Below are positions 34,017 to 42,785 of a stretch of 64,000 nt of DNA, one piece after another (positions within the stretch are counted from its first letter, which is position 1; each line of letters starts with the position of its first letter). The stretch is from Trueperaceae bacterium (GTDB lineage: Bacteria > Deinococcota > Deinococci > Deinococcales > Trueperaceae). The position numbers and the translations under genes are program-made. The notes under the pieces are model-generated. The model saw only the letters and a list, made by a program, of their open reading frames with translations. It did not search any database and was not told the DNA's origin. The stretch lies in assembly GCA_011389865.1 (NCBI GenBank), contig JAABTL010000011.1, positions 18,860 to 82,859 of the forward strand, given 5' to 3'.

Positions 34017-35492
34017 TCAGCCGTCGTAGCTCCCCGCCGTCACCCCCCCGCCGCTGCCGATCCAGTCGGTGTGGTGCATCTCGCCGCGCGGCCGGTCGAC
34101 GCGCTCGTACGTGTGCGCGCCGAAGTAGTCGCGCTGCGCCTGCAGGAGGTTGGCGGGGCCGTTGGCGGTGCGCAGGCCGTCGTAGAAGGTCAGGGCGGCG
34201 GCCATCGCCGGCACGGGGATGCCGAGCCGCAGGGCCTCGGCGACCACCCGTCGCCAGCCGGCCTGGGCGCGCTCCACCGCGGCGCGGAAGAACGGCGCCA
34301 GGAGCAGGTGCTCGAGGTCGGGGTCGGCCTCGAAGGCGGCGGTGATGTCGTTGAGGAAGCGGCTGCGGATGATGCAGCCGCCGCGCCAGATGCGGGCCGT
34401 GGCGGCGAGGTCGGTCGACCAGCCGCGCGCGCGCACCGCGTCGCGCAGCAGCATGTAGCCCTGCGTGTAGCTGACGATCTTCGCCGCGTAGAGCGCCTGC
34501 TCGAGGTCGGCGAGGAAGGCGTCTCGGTCGCCGGCGAACTCCGTCGCGGGCCCGGGCAGCCCCGCGGAGCGCTCGCGCATGTCCTTCATCGACGACAGGT
34601 TGCGCGCGAAGACGGCCTCGGTGATCAGCGTGAGCGGCTGGCCCTGCTCGAGCGCCGCGTTGGCGGTCCAGCGACCGGTGCCCTTCTGGCCTGCGCGGTC
34701 GAGCACGAGGTCGAGGACCAGCCGGCCCTCCTCGTCGTAGGTGCCGAGCACGTCGCGGGTGATCTCGATGAGGTAGGAGTCGAGCACGCCCTCGTTCCAG
34801 TCGGCGAAGGTCGTCTGCATCGCGCTCGCGTCGAGCCCCAGCGCATCGCGCATGAGGTGGTAGGCCTCCGCGATCAGCTGCATGTCGCCGTACTCGATGC
34901 CGTTGTGCACCATCTTGACGAAGTGGCCCGCGCCGTCCTCGCCCATCCAATCGCAGCAGGGGACGCCGTCGACCTGCGCGGCGATCGCCTCGAACAGGGG
35001 ACGGACGGTCTCGTAGGCATCGCGCGGCCCGCCGGGCATGATCGACGGCCCGAAACGCGCGCCCTCTTCGCCACCAGAGACGCCCACGCCCAGGTAGCGG
35101 AGCCCCTCCGCCTCGAGCCGCTCGCCGCGCCGCACGGTGTCCCCGAAGAACGAGTTGCCACCATCGATGATCACGTCGCCAGGCTCGAGGAGCGGCACGA
35201 GATCGTCGATCACGGCATCGACCGCCCGGCCGGCCTTGACCATCAGCATCACCCGGCGCGGACGCTCCAGCGAGGCCACCAGTTCCTGCAGCGTCTCGGC
35301 GCCGATCAGGTCGCCGCGCTCCGCGGCGGCGGCGCCCGTGCCGGCGAGGAACGCTTCGGTCGTGCTGGTCGTGCGGTTGTACACGGCCACCCGTGCGCCG
35401 TGATCGATCATGTTCAGGACGAGATTCTGGCCCATCACCGCGAGGCCGACGAGGCCGATCTGGGCGGGTTGGGTCGGGCGTGTCTCGGACAT
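34017..35492 (-). CDS. gnd: 6-phosphogluconate dehydrogenase (decarboxylating)
   Basis: Pentose-phosphate enzyme of 491 aa making ribulose-5-phosphate, CO2 and NADPH. N-terminal Rossmann motif GLVGLAVMGQNLVLNM; IIDGGNSFF, then GVGVSGGEEGARFGPSIMPGG, and the catalytic Lys in GAGHFVKMVHNGIEYGDMQLI. The C-terminal tail ends HTDWIGSGGGVTAGSYDG. Length is that of the long, dimeric form. ATG at 35492 is preferred, with GGAGGG just upstream; a frame-consistent start 12 codons earlier lacks a ribosome site. A TAGACT box at 35546-35541 may be its promoter. Confidence 0.96.
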   Translation of the reverse strand: MSETRPTQPAQIGLVGLAVMGQNLVLNMIDHGARVAVYNRTTSTTEAFLAGTGAAAAERGDLIGAETLQELVASLERPRRVMLMVKAGRAVDAVIDDLVPLLEPGDVIIDGGNSFFGDTVRRGERLEAEGLRYLGVGVSGGEEGARFGPSIMPGGPRDAYETVRPLFEAIAAQVDGVPCCDWMGEDGAGHFVKMVHNGIEYGDMQLIAEAYHLMRDALGLDASAMQTTFADWNEGVLDSYLIEITRDVLGTYDEEGRLVLDLVLDRAGQKGTGRWTANAALEQGQPLTLITEAVFARNLSSMKDMRERSAGLPGPATEFAGDRDAFLADLEQALYAAKIVSYTQGYMLLRDAVRARGWSTDLAATARIWRGGCIIRSRFLNDITAAFEADPDLEHLLLAPFFRAAVERAQAGWRRVVAEALRLGIPVPAMAAALTFYDGLRTANGPANLLQAQRDYFGAHTYERVDRPRGEMHHTDWIGSGGGVTAGSYDG

Positions 35493-35592
35493 GGGGACCC
35501 TCCGGTTCGCCGCGCCGCTACCGGGCACGGCAGGCGCTCCAGTCTACCGCCCACCCCCGGGCACGCTTGCCCACGCGCGCCTCCCCGCGCGA

Positions 35593-37458
35593 TCAGTTGT
35601 CGAGGATGAGCACGTACTCGCTGAAGGTGCGCACCGCTTCGGTCTCCGGCTTCGGCAGCGGCAGCTTGACCGGCACCGGCTCGACCCTCGGCGGCGGCCA
35701 GATGCCGCTGGCGCGCGGGTCGTGCTCGACCGTGCCACGCGCCTGCCCCGCATCGGAGGCGCGCGGGTCGCCGACGTTGGCCGCCAGCGGCTCGCGCTCG
35801 TTGGGGAGCTTCGCCAGGCGCTTGAGCAGCGCCTCGGCCCGGCCCGCGACCATCGGCTTCGCGTAGTGGAACCCCTGCACGACACCCACGCCGATGCGGT
35901 GCAGGTAGCGAGCCTGGGCCTCCGTCTCGACGCCCTCGGCCACCACCGTCTTGCCCAGCTTCAGGCCCATCGCGGCGATCGCCTCGACGATCGGCAGGGC
36001 GTCACCCACGACGCCCGACGGACCCAGAACGAGCTCGCGCACGAAACTGCGATCGATCTTCAGCGAGCGGATGGGGAGCTTCTGCAGGTACGCCAGCGAC
36101 GAGTAGCCGGTCCCGAAGTCGTCCAGCGCCGTGCGGACGCCCATGGCGTCTAGCCGGCGCAGCGTCTGCACCGCCAACTCGAACTGGTCGATGAGGATGC
36201 TCTCCGTGACCTCGAGCTCGATGCGCGCGGGATCGACGCGCGCGTCGCGGATCGCCGTCTCCACCTGCTGCAGGAACTCCGGCTGGCGGAACTGCAGCGG
36301 CGACACGTTGATCGCCATGGTCACGTGCGGACCGTAGACGGCCCACGCCTGCGCCTGCCGGCACGCCTCGCGCGTGAGCCAGTGGCCGATCGGAACGATC
36401 ATCCCCGCCTCCTCGGCGATGGGGATGAACTCGCTCGGCGGAACCATGCCCAGGTCGGGGTTGCGCCACCGCAGCAGCGCCTCGAAGCCGCACAGCCGGC
36501 CCGTCGCGAGCTCGAGTTGCGGCTGGTAGACGACCTCGAACTCCTGCTCGCGCAGCGCCGAGCGCAGGCGCCGCTCGAGCTCCAGGCGCCGTGCCTGCTT
36601 GTGCCGCTGGTCGCTGCTGGAGAAGTGGAAGGCGTTCTTGCCCCCGGTCTTGACCGCGTACATGGCCGCGTCGGCGCTGCGCACCATCGCGTGGACCGTC
36701 TCGCCGTCACGCGGGTGGAGGGCGACGCCGATCGACGCCGAGACGCTGATCGCCTTGCCCTCGACCTCCAGCGGGACGGCGAACAGCCGCACCAGCTTCT
36801 CGGCGACCGCGGCCGCCACCTCGGCCTCGCGCACGCCGGCGAGCGCGACGACGAACTCGTCGCCGCCCTGGCGCGCGATCAGGTCGCCGTCGCGGACGTT
36901 GTCCGCCAGCTGACGCGCGACGGCGATCAGCAACTGATCGCCCACCGCGTGCCCGAAGGTGTCGTTGACGAACTTGAAGCGGTCGAGATCGACGAACAGC
37001 AGCGCGAAACCGGGCTCGCCGCCGCGGGGCGCGCGGATCCAATCGTCGAGCCGCCGCTCGAACGCGCGCCGGTTGAGGGCGCCCGTGAGCACGTCGTACT
37101 GGGCGCGATCGGAAACGCCGCGATGGTGGCGAAGCTGGCTGAGCAGGATGCGGCCGGCGGCGGCGCCCCCACCGACCGCCACCAGCGCCAGCGGGAGCAG
37201 CAGCGCGCCGTCGTGGACGGCTGCACGCCAGCCAGCAGGCGCGGCGCCGTCGAGCGTGATGCCGAACCCCACCAGGGTCCCGACCACGCCGCCGGCCAGG
37301 ACCGCGACCCCGGCACCGAGCGCGATGCCGGTGACGCCGACGGCCATGGCCCACGTCAGCACGGCGTACGCGCCGAGCTCGTCCCCGAAACGCGCGTTCA
37401 CGGCCACGGCGGCGACCCACGCCAGGACGGCAGACGCGGGGAGGAGCCAGCGGTTCAT
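35593..37458 (-). CDS. Membrane GGDEF-EAL cyclic-di-GMP protein
   Basis: Protein of 621 aa. About four hydrophobic segments span residues 1-110. The GGDEF domain (about 115-285) has RQGGDEF, an intact active site for making cyclic di-GMP. The EAL domain (about 300-545) has FEALLRW, with NVSPLQF, ELEVTES, DDFGTGYSSL and KIDRSF motifs present, so phosphodiesterase activity is also expected. No separate PAS or other sensory domain is seen; the membrane part may sense. The C-terminal about 80 residues are Pro-rich and variable. ATG at 37458 is preceded by a TAAGCT box 7 nt upstream. Which activity dominates cannot be told from sequence. Confidence 0.93.
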   Translation of the reverse strand: MNRWLLPASAVLAWVAAVAVNARFGDELGAYAVLTWAMAVGVTGIALGAGVAVLAGGVVGTLVGFGITLDGAAPAGWRAAVHDGALLLPLALVAVGGGAAAGRILLSQLRHHRGVSDRAQYDVLTGALNRRAFERRLDDWIRAPRGGEPGFALLFVDLDRFKFVNDTFGHAVGDQLLIAVARQLADNVRDGDLIARQGGDEFVVALAGVREAEVAAAVAEKLVRLFAVPLEVEGKAISVSASIGVALHPRDGETVHAMVRSADAAMYAVKTGGKNAFHFSSSDQRHKQARRLELERRLRSALREQEFEVVYQPQLELATGRLCGFEALLRWRNPDLGMVPPSEFIPIAEEAGMIVPIGHWLTREACRQAQAWAVYGPHVTMAINVSPLQFRQPEFLQQVETAIRDARVDPARIELEVTESILIDQFELAVQTLRRLDAMGVRTALDDFGTGYSSLAYLQKLPIRSLKIDRSFVRELVLGPSGVVGDALPIVEAIAAMGLKLGKTVVAEGVETEAQARYLHRIGVGVVQGFHYAKPMVAGRAEALLKRLAKLPNEREPLAANVGDPRASDAGQARGTVEHDPRASGIWPPPRVEPVPVKLPLPKPETEAVRTFSEYVLILDN

Positions 37459-37465
37459 GCCATCA

Positions 37466-37471
37466 AGCTTA
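37466..37471 (-). promoter_or_regulatory. Leaderless -10 box TAAGCT before the GGDEF-EAL gene
   Basis: TAAGCT on the minus strand ends 7 nt before the ATG at 37458. It favours this start over one 13 codons upstream. Confidence 0.5.
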
Positions 37472-37563
37472 GCCGCCGACACTATCGACACGCTCACGAG
37501 CTTGTCACGGGATCCTGACCGCTGTCGGATGGCGGCGCTGACCCGTCGGTGACGATGCCGCGG

Positions 37564-37569
37564 TAGCCT
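37564..37569 (+). promoter_or_regulatory. Leaderless -10 box TAGCCT
   Basis: TAGCCT ends 6 nt before the ATG at 37576, with no ribosome site between. Confidence 0.5.
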
Positions 37570-37575
37570 GAACCC

Positions 37576-38922
37576 ATGGACGCACCCGCCTTCGTGCCCG
37601 GCGACGCGCTACCCGCCGCGCCCGCGCTGGCCGCCCGCGGACCCCGCTCGGTGGGGGTCACCACCCTCGCCCTCGGCCATCCGCAGCAGATCGACGTGCT
37701 GGGCTCGCTGGCGGCCGGCGAACCGATCCGCGCCACCCGCACGCTGTCGGCCGAGGTCTGGTACCCGTCGGTGCACGACGGCCGGACCGCCTACCTCGAC
37801 CACCTCCCGCCGGCCACGCAGGACGCCGAGACCGCCCCCCGGCCGTTCCGCTTCGGCGGGCGCGCCGCCCGCGACGCCGAACCCGACCGGGCGCTGGGCC
37901 CGGCGCCGCTGGTGATCGTGTCGCATGGCTACCCCGGCTCGCGCGTGCTCCTCTCCTGGCTGGGCGAGAACCTGGCCAGCAAGGGTTACGCGGTGATGGC
38001 GCTCGACCACACCGACAGCACGCACGCCGACCGCAGCGACGTGCTGTCGTCGCTGCGCAACCGGCCCCTCGACATCGCGCTGGCGCTGCGCGTGGCGGCC
38101 GACCTCGAGCGCCACCACCCACTGCTGCACCACGTCTGGGATGCGGAGCGGGCGGCGCTCGTCGGGTTCTCCATGGGCGGCTACGGTGCCCTGATGGCGC
38201 TGGGGGCGGGGTACGACGCTGCGGCGCTCGCCCATCCGGCGTTCGACGTGCCGCTGTGGCGCGAACTCCTCGACGACCTGACCCTCGGCCAGCCCTTCTA
38301 CGACGATCTCGTCGACGCGGTGACCGCCAAGGTCCGCTGCGCCGTGCTGCTCTCGCCCTGGGGCGGTTCCCAGGTGTGGACCGACGCCGCGCTGGCCCGG
38401 CTGCGGGTCCCCCTCTTCATCGCCGCCGGCAGCGAGGACGACATCGCCCTCTACCCGGCCATCCGGCGGATCTTCGAGGGCGCGTCCTCGGCCGACCGCT
38501 GGCTCCTGACCTTCGAGCACGCCCGCCACAACGTCGGCTGCAACCCCCCGCCCGAGGCGCTGCTGACCGCGTCGCACGAGAGCTGGTGGCGCTACGCCGA
38601 CCCGGTGTGGGACACCCGCCGCATCCTCAGCGTGCTGCAGCACCACCTGACCGCCTTCCTCGGATCGCGCCTGCGCGGCCAGGCGCTCGACGACTACCTC
38701 GAGGGCGCCCTGACGGCGCCGGCCGGGGAGCCGTGGCCCGGCTACCCGCCCAGGTCGACCGTCGGGCTCCGGCTCGAGCGACGGCACGGCGGGACCGCCT
38801 CCGATCACCCATCCGAGGACGAGGACGACGTCGTGCGCGACCTGGCCGCGGCTACCTGGGCCGGTCTCACGCAGGCGTGGCGTGCGCACCGCGCTCGCGG
38901 GGGGCGAGCCGACGGGGTGTAG
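37576..38922 (+). CDS. Alpha/beta hydrolase (dienelactone-hydrolase/PAF-AH-like)
   Basis: Cytosolic alpha/beta hydrolase of 448 aa; no signal peptide. IVSHGYPGSRVL forms the oxyanion region, ALVGFSMGGYGALMALG carries the nucleophile Ser, GSEDDIALYP may give the acidic residue, and FEHARHNVGCNPPP holds the likely His. Residues in between form an unusual cap. The C-terminal about 50 residues are charged and variable. The family acts on esters, but the substrate is not known here. Leaderless start. Its TAG stop (38920-38922) is part of the next gene's -10 box. Confidence 0.78.
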   Translation: MDAPAFVPGDALPAAPALAARGPRSVGVTTLALGHPQQIDVLGSLAAGEPIRATRTLSAEVWYPSVHDGRTAYLDHLPPATQDAETAPRPFRFGGRAARDAEPDRALGPAPLVIVSHGYPGSRVLLSWLGENLASKGYAVMALDHTDSTHADRSDVLSSLRNRPLDIALALRVAADLERHHPLLHHVWDAERAALVGFSMGGYGALMALGAGYDAAALAHPAFDVPLWRELLDDLTLGQPFYDDLVDAVTAKVRCAVLLSPWGGSQVWTDAALARLRVPLFIAAGSEDDIALYPAIRRIFEGASSADRWLLTFEHARHNVGCNPPPEALLTASHESWWRYADPVWDTRRILSVLQHHLTAFLGSRLRGQALDDYLEGALTAPAGEPWPGYPPRSTVGLRLERRHGGTASDHPSEDEDDVVRDLAAATWAGLTQAWRAHRARGGRADGV

Positions 38923-38925
38923 CAT
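38920..38925 (+). promoter_or_regulatory. Leaderless -10 box TAGCAT overlapping a stop codon
   Basis: TAGCAT ends 6 nt before the ATG at 38932. Its first three bases are the stop codon of the preceding hydrolase gene. Confidence 0.5.
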
Positions 38926-38931
38926 CGGACC

Positions 38932-39261
38932 ATGGCCACCTGGATGCTCTCCGCCGACCAACAGCTGCTCAACCTCGACGCGGTCGAGTACCTGGACGTG
39001 ATCGACGTCTTTCCCGACGACGCCGACCCGGCGGACGTCGAGGCGGGCACGGTGGCGCCCGCCTACGCCGAGCTGGTCGCCCATCTCGGCTCGGGCGACG
39101 AGGTCATCATGTTCGACGACGAGGATCCCGAGGTCGTGCTGCACGCCTTCGAGTTGCTCAAGGCGTACCTGGCGGCCGGGCCGATGTTCGATGCGGCCCG
39201 CGGCGGCCAGGTGCCCTCCGTGCAGGACCTGATCGATCGGTCGAGCGCGCAGAAGAACTGA
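38932..39261 (+). CDS. Small acidic protein of unknown function
   Basis: I do not recognise this 109-aa protein. It is strongly acidic, with stretches such as DVFPDDADPADVEAG and GSGDEVIMFDDEDPEVV, and probably mostly helical in the C-terminal half (AFELLKAYLAAG). No signal peptide, membrane segment or cysteine is present. Codon use is like its neighbours (third positions nearly all G/C), and a leaderless -10 box precedes the ATG, so it is likely real. A 171-bp gap follows, containing TTGACG and TTGACT boxes without convincing -10 partners. Confidence 0.7.
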   Translation: MATWMLSADQQLLNLDAVEYLDVIDVFPDDADPADVEAGTVAPAYAELVAHLGSGDEVIMFDDEDPEVVLHAFELLKAYLAAGPMFDAARGGQVPSVQDLIDRSSAQKN

Positions 39262-39432
39262 ACCCATACACCAGGTTGACGGGGCCGGCGCGGATGGTGT
39301 TGACTGACCGAATCACCGCCAGGAACACCGTAAAGCTCGATGTACCGCCCGACGGGAGGCCCCGATGACCGCACGGAACAGCCACGGCGCGGACACGAAA
39401 CGCGCGTCCTCACCTGCGTGCCGTCGGCACCC

Positions 39433-40650
39433 ATGACCGCCACGCAGCGTGACACCTCGGCCAGCGAAGCACGCCGCGCCCGGCTCGCCGCCGCCATCGA
39501 TGCCGACTGGCCGTACCTCGAGGCCTTCGCCCTCGACCTCCATGCCCACCCCGAACTCATGTTCGAGGAGCACCGTAGCGCCGGCAAACTCGTCGGCTCC
39601 CTGCGGGAGGCCGGCTTCGAGGTCGAGGCGCCGGCCGGCGGCCTCGACACCGCCTTCATCGCCCGCCACGGCTTCGGGCCGGGCGGCCCGCGCATCGCCC
39701 TGATGGCCGAGTACGACGCTCTGCCCGAGATCGGTCACGCCTGCGGCCACAACCTGATCGCCACGGCCGCCCTAGGTGCGGCGCGCGCCCTACGAAGCGC
39801 ACTCGAGGCCTCTGGCGGCGAACTGCTGGTGATCGGCTGCCCGGCCGAGGAGGGCGGCGGCGGCAAGATCTTGCTGCTCCGCGCCGGCGTGTTCGAAGGC
39901 GTGGATGCGGCACTGATGTTCCACCCGGGTTCGCGCACCATGACGATCCGCGGTGCTCTCGCCGCCGCCCGCGTCACCATGCGCTTCTACGGCAAGGCCG
40001 CGCACGCCGCCAGCACCCCGGAGCTCGGCATCAACGCGCTCGACGCCTGCCTGCTGACGTTCCACGCCATCAACGCACTGCGCCAGCACGTCAAGGACGA
40101 GACACGCATCCACGGCATCATCACGCACGGGGGCAGCGCCCCGAACATCGTGCCGGACTACGCCGAGGCGAAGTTCCTCATTCGCCACCGGCGCCACGAG
40201 GAGGTCGACGCCCTCAAGGAGCGCGTGTTGGCCGCCGCCCGCGGGGCCGCCGCCGCCGTTGGCGCCCGCGTCGAGTTCGACGAAGGTCTGGCGTACGCCG
40301 AGCGCAGGGTCAACGTCCCCATGGCCGCCCGCTTCGCTGCCCACCTCGAGGCACAGGGCGAGGCCGTGAAACCAGCACCGGCCATCGGCGGCGTGGGCTC
40401 GTCCGACTTCGGTAACGTCAGCCAGGTGGTGCCCGCCATCCACCCCTACGTCGCCATCGTCCCGGAGGGCGTTTCCGCCCACACACCGGAGTTCGCCGCC
40501 GCGGCCGCCAGCCCCGCTGGCATGCGCGGACTGCGCCTCGCCGCCACCGCCCTCGCCGCCACCGCGGCGGATCTCATCACCGATCCCGAGTTGCTCGCCG
40601 CCGCCCGCGCCGACTTCGGCGGCACCGCCGCCGCTGGGGGTACCGCATGA
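39433..40650 (+). CDS. M20-family amidohydrolase/peptidase
   Basis: Zinc peptidase-like hydrolase of 405 aa, cytosolic. Family blocks are LHAHPELMFEEHRSA near residue 37, MAEYDALPEIGHACGHNL near 100 with metal-binding Asp/His, CPAEEGGGGK near 140 with the catalytic Glu pair, and a dimerisation insert around RFYGKAAHAASTPELGINALDA. It is closest in layout to the AbgB/p-aminobenzoyl-glutamate hydrolase-like group, which favours acylated amino acids or small dipeptides. The ATG at 39433 is the first that matches the family start. It precedes peptide-type ABC permeases, suggesting hydrolysis of imported peptides or N-acyl amino acids. Confidence 0.88.
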   Translation: MTATQRDTSASEARRARLAAAIDADWPYLEAFALDLHAHPELMFEEHRSAGKLVGSLREAGFEVEAPAGGLDTAFIARHGFGPGGPRIALMAEYDALPEIGHACGHNLIATAALGAARALRSALEASGGELLVIGCPAEEGGGGKILLLRAGVFEGVDAALMFHPGSRTMTIRGALAAARVTMRFYGKAAHAASTPELGINALDACLLTFHAINALRQHVKDETRIHGIITHGGSAPNIVPDYAEAKFLIRHRRHEEVDALKERVLAAARGAAAAVGARVEFDEGLAYAERRVNVPMAARFAAHLEAQGEAVKPAPAIGGVGSSDFGNVSQVVPAIHPYVAIVPEGVSAHTPEFAAAAASPAGMRGLRLAATALAATAADLITDPELLAAARADFGGTAAAGGTA

Positions 40651-40803
40651 CCGGGTTCCCCGCCCGGCCCGAACGGCCCCTGCCATGCTCGCCGCGCATA
40701 CGGGAGTCCAGTCAGACCGTCGCCTGGCAGTCGCGCCACAACGAACGGCTGGGGACGTTCGCGGCGCAGCCGGCGAACTGAAGGTCCCCCAAGACCCCTT
40801 CGG

Positions 40804-40848
40804 GACCCGCCGGGCCCACCCCCCGGCGGGTCGCACGCCACGTATACT
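40804..40848 (+). promoter_or_regulatory. Hairpin and -10 box upstream of the peptide permease genes
   Basis: An 11-bp perfect inverted repeat (GACCCGCCGGG at 40804-40814, CCCGGCGGGTC at 40822-40832) is followed after 10 nt by TATACT (40843-40848), a good -10 box. The repeat covers the -35 zone, so it may be an operator, or the terminator of the M20 gene. It lies in the 263-bp gap before the permease; the rest of this gap shows nothing clear. Confidence 0.45.
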
Positions 40849-40913
40849 CCTCGGAACGGCGCCCCAGAACCTTTCGACGCCGCACGGCGAACCGTGCGAC
40901 ACCCCCACCTGAC

Positions 40914-41834
40914 GTGACCGCCTATATCCTCCGTCGGCTCCTGCAGATGATCCCCGTCATCATCGGGATCACCTTGATCGTGTTCGTGCTGGTGCGAGTC
41001 TCGGGTGACCCGGTGGTCCTGATGCTGCCCGAGGACGCCGAGCAGTGGCAGATCGACGCGCTGCGCGAGGCGCTCGGGCTCGACCGGCCCCTCCCGACGC
41101 AGTACGTCATGTTCCTCCGTGACCTACTGCGCGGCGACTTCGGCACCTCGCTGCGCTACACCAACCAGGACGCCCTACCGATCGTCCTGGAGCGGCTACC
41201 CGCCACGCTGCAGCTCACCCTCGCGGCCCTGGTGGTGGCGGTGATCATCTCCTTCCCCCTCGGCATCATCGCAGCGGTGTACCGCAACCGCTGGCCCGAC
41301 GTCACTGCCACGAGCTTCGCGGTGCTCGGCCAGGCGATGCCGAACTTCTGGCTCGGCATCATGCTGATCCTGCTGTTCTCCGTCACCCTGGGCTGGCTGC
41401 CGGTCTCGGGCCGCGGCGGCCTCGACTCACTGGTGTTGCCCGCCATCACGCTCGGCACCGCGCTCGCTGCCCTGCTCACCCGCCTCATGCGCTCGAGCCT
41501 GCTCGAGGTCTTGGGCCAGGACTACGTCCGCACGGCGACTGCCAAGGGCCTCCAGCGGCGGCTGGTGCTGCTCAAGCATGCCGTGCGCAATGCCCTGCTC
41601 GCCTACGTCACCGTGCTCGGCCTGCAGGTCGCCACGCTGATGGCGGGCGCCGTAGTCACCGAGCAGGTCTTCGCCTGGCCGGGCATCGGCCTCCTGGCCA
41701 TCCAGGCGATCAACTCGCGTGACATGCCGATCATCCAGGGTGTGGTGGTGGTCGCCGCCCTGATCGTCATGTCCGCCAACCTGGTGGTGGACGTCCTCTA
41801 CGCCCTCATCGACCCGAGGATCTCGTACACGTGA
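40914..41834 (+). CDS. Peptide-type ABC transporter permease (DppB/OppB family)
   Basis: Inner-membrane permease, 306 aa, with six predicted membrane segments. The N-terminus MTAYILRRLLQMIPVIIGITLIVFVLVR and the block DPVVLMLP are classical for DppB-type proteins. The conserved cytoplasmic loop reads SSLLEVLGQDYVRTATAKGL, followed by LKHAVRNALLAYVTVLGLQ. GTG start; weak ribosome site. Its stop overlaps the next permease by 4 bp (GTGA). No ATPase genes lie in this module, so a shared DppD/DppF pair is expected elsewhere. Confidence 0.95.
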   Translation: MTAYILRRLLQMIPVIIGITLIVFVLVRVSGDPVVLMLPEDAEQWQIDALREALGLDRPLPTQYVMFLRDLLRGDFGTSLRYTNQDALPIVLERLPATLQLTLAALVVAVIISFPLGIIAAVYRNRWPDVTATSFAVLGQAMPNFWLGIMLILLFSVTLGWLPVSGRGGLDSLVLPAITLGTALAALLTRLMRSSLLEVLGQDYVRTATAKGLQRRLVLLKHAVRNALLAYVTVLGLQVATLMAGAVVTEQVFAWPGIGLLAIQAINSRDMPIIQGVVVVAALIVMSANLVVDVLYALIDPRISYT

Positions 41835-42688
41835 GGGCCACCTGGGCCTTCCTCCGGCGGCTGCTGTCGAGCCCGATCGCCGCGCTCGGTGCGCTCGTGT
41901 TCCTCACCTTCGTGTTGATGGCGCTCTTCGCGCCTCAGCTGGCACCATTCGATCCCATCGCCCCCAACCTGAGGGCCCGGCTGGTGCCGCCCGCTTGGGC
42001 GGGCGGCCCCGAGCAGCATCTCCTCGGCACCGACCACCTCGGTCGCGACATCCTCAGCCGCCTGATCTACGGCAGCCGCATCGCGCTCCTGGTCGGCATG
42101 GCCGGTGTGACGCTACAGGCGCTGCTGGGCATCACGCTCGGAATACTGGCTGGTTACTTCGGCGGCCGCCTCGACGTCGCCATCTCGCGGCTGATCGACA
42201 CCCTGATCGCCATCCCGAACACGATCCTGTACCTCACCGTGCTGGGGGTGTTCGGCCCCAGCCTCGTCGGCCTGGTGCTCGTGATCGGCTTCATCGGCTG
42301 GACCACCTTCGCGCGGGTGGTTCGTGCCGAGACGCTGTCGGTCCGCAGCCGCGAGTTCGTCGAGGCCGCTCGCGCACTGGGTCAGCACACGCCCATCATC
42401 CTGTTGCGCCACGTGCTGCCGTCGATCATGGCGCCGATCATCGTGGTCGCCACCCTGAACGTGGCCACCGTCATCATCCTCGAGGCGGCGCTGTCGTTCC
42501 TCGGCTTCGGGGTGCAGCCGCCGACGGTCACCTGGGGCCGGATGCTGGCGGACGGCCGGAACTACGTGGCCACCGCATGGTGGCTGGCCACCTTCCCCGG
42601 CGTCTTCATCACGTTCCTGTGCCTGTCGCTCATCTTCCTCGGTGATCGGCTGCGCGACGTGCTCGACCCACGCCTCCGCGGCCGCTGA
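41831..42688 (+). CDS. Peptide-type ABC transporter permease (DppC/OppC family)
   Basis: Second permease, 285 aa. The DppC features are HLLGTDHLGRDILSRLIYGSRIALLVG near residue 62, and the cytoplasmic loop SREFVEAARALGQHTPIILLRHVLPSIMAP. It ends with IFLGDRLRDVLDPRLRGR, the standard C-terminus. GTG start coupled by a 4-bp overlap. It forms the channel with the DppB-type protein; the matching binding protein lies just beyond on the other strand. Confidence 0.95.
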   Translation: MRATWAFLRRLLSSPIAALGALVFLTFVLMALFAPQLAPFDPIAPNLRARLVPPAWAGGPEQHLLGTDHLGRDILSRLIYGSRIALLVGMAGVTLQALLGITLGILAGYFGGRLDVAISRLIDTLIAIPNTILYLTVLGVFGPSLVGLVLVIGFIGWTTFARVVRAETLSVRSREFVEAARALGQHTPIILLRHVLPSIMAPIIVVATLNVATVIILEAALSFLGFGVQPPTVTWGRMLADGRNYVATAWWLATFPGVFITFLCLSLIFLGDRLRDVLDPRLRGR

Positions 42689-42717
42689 GCCGACGCTGCC
42701 CACGGAGGCCAAGGAAG

Positions 42718-42742
42718 GGGCGCCGCGGAGTGCGCGGCGCCC
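42718..42742. terminator. Hairpin between convergent permease and binding-protein genes
   Basis: A perfect 9-bp stem (GGGCGCCGC and GCGGCGCCC, 7-nt loop) sits in the 97-bp convergent gap. There is no T-tract. A bidirectional terminator role is inferred from position. Confidence 0.45.
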
Positions 42743-42785
42743 AGTTCACGTCATCGCCCCACGCGGGACGATCCAGGTCGTGGGT

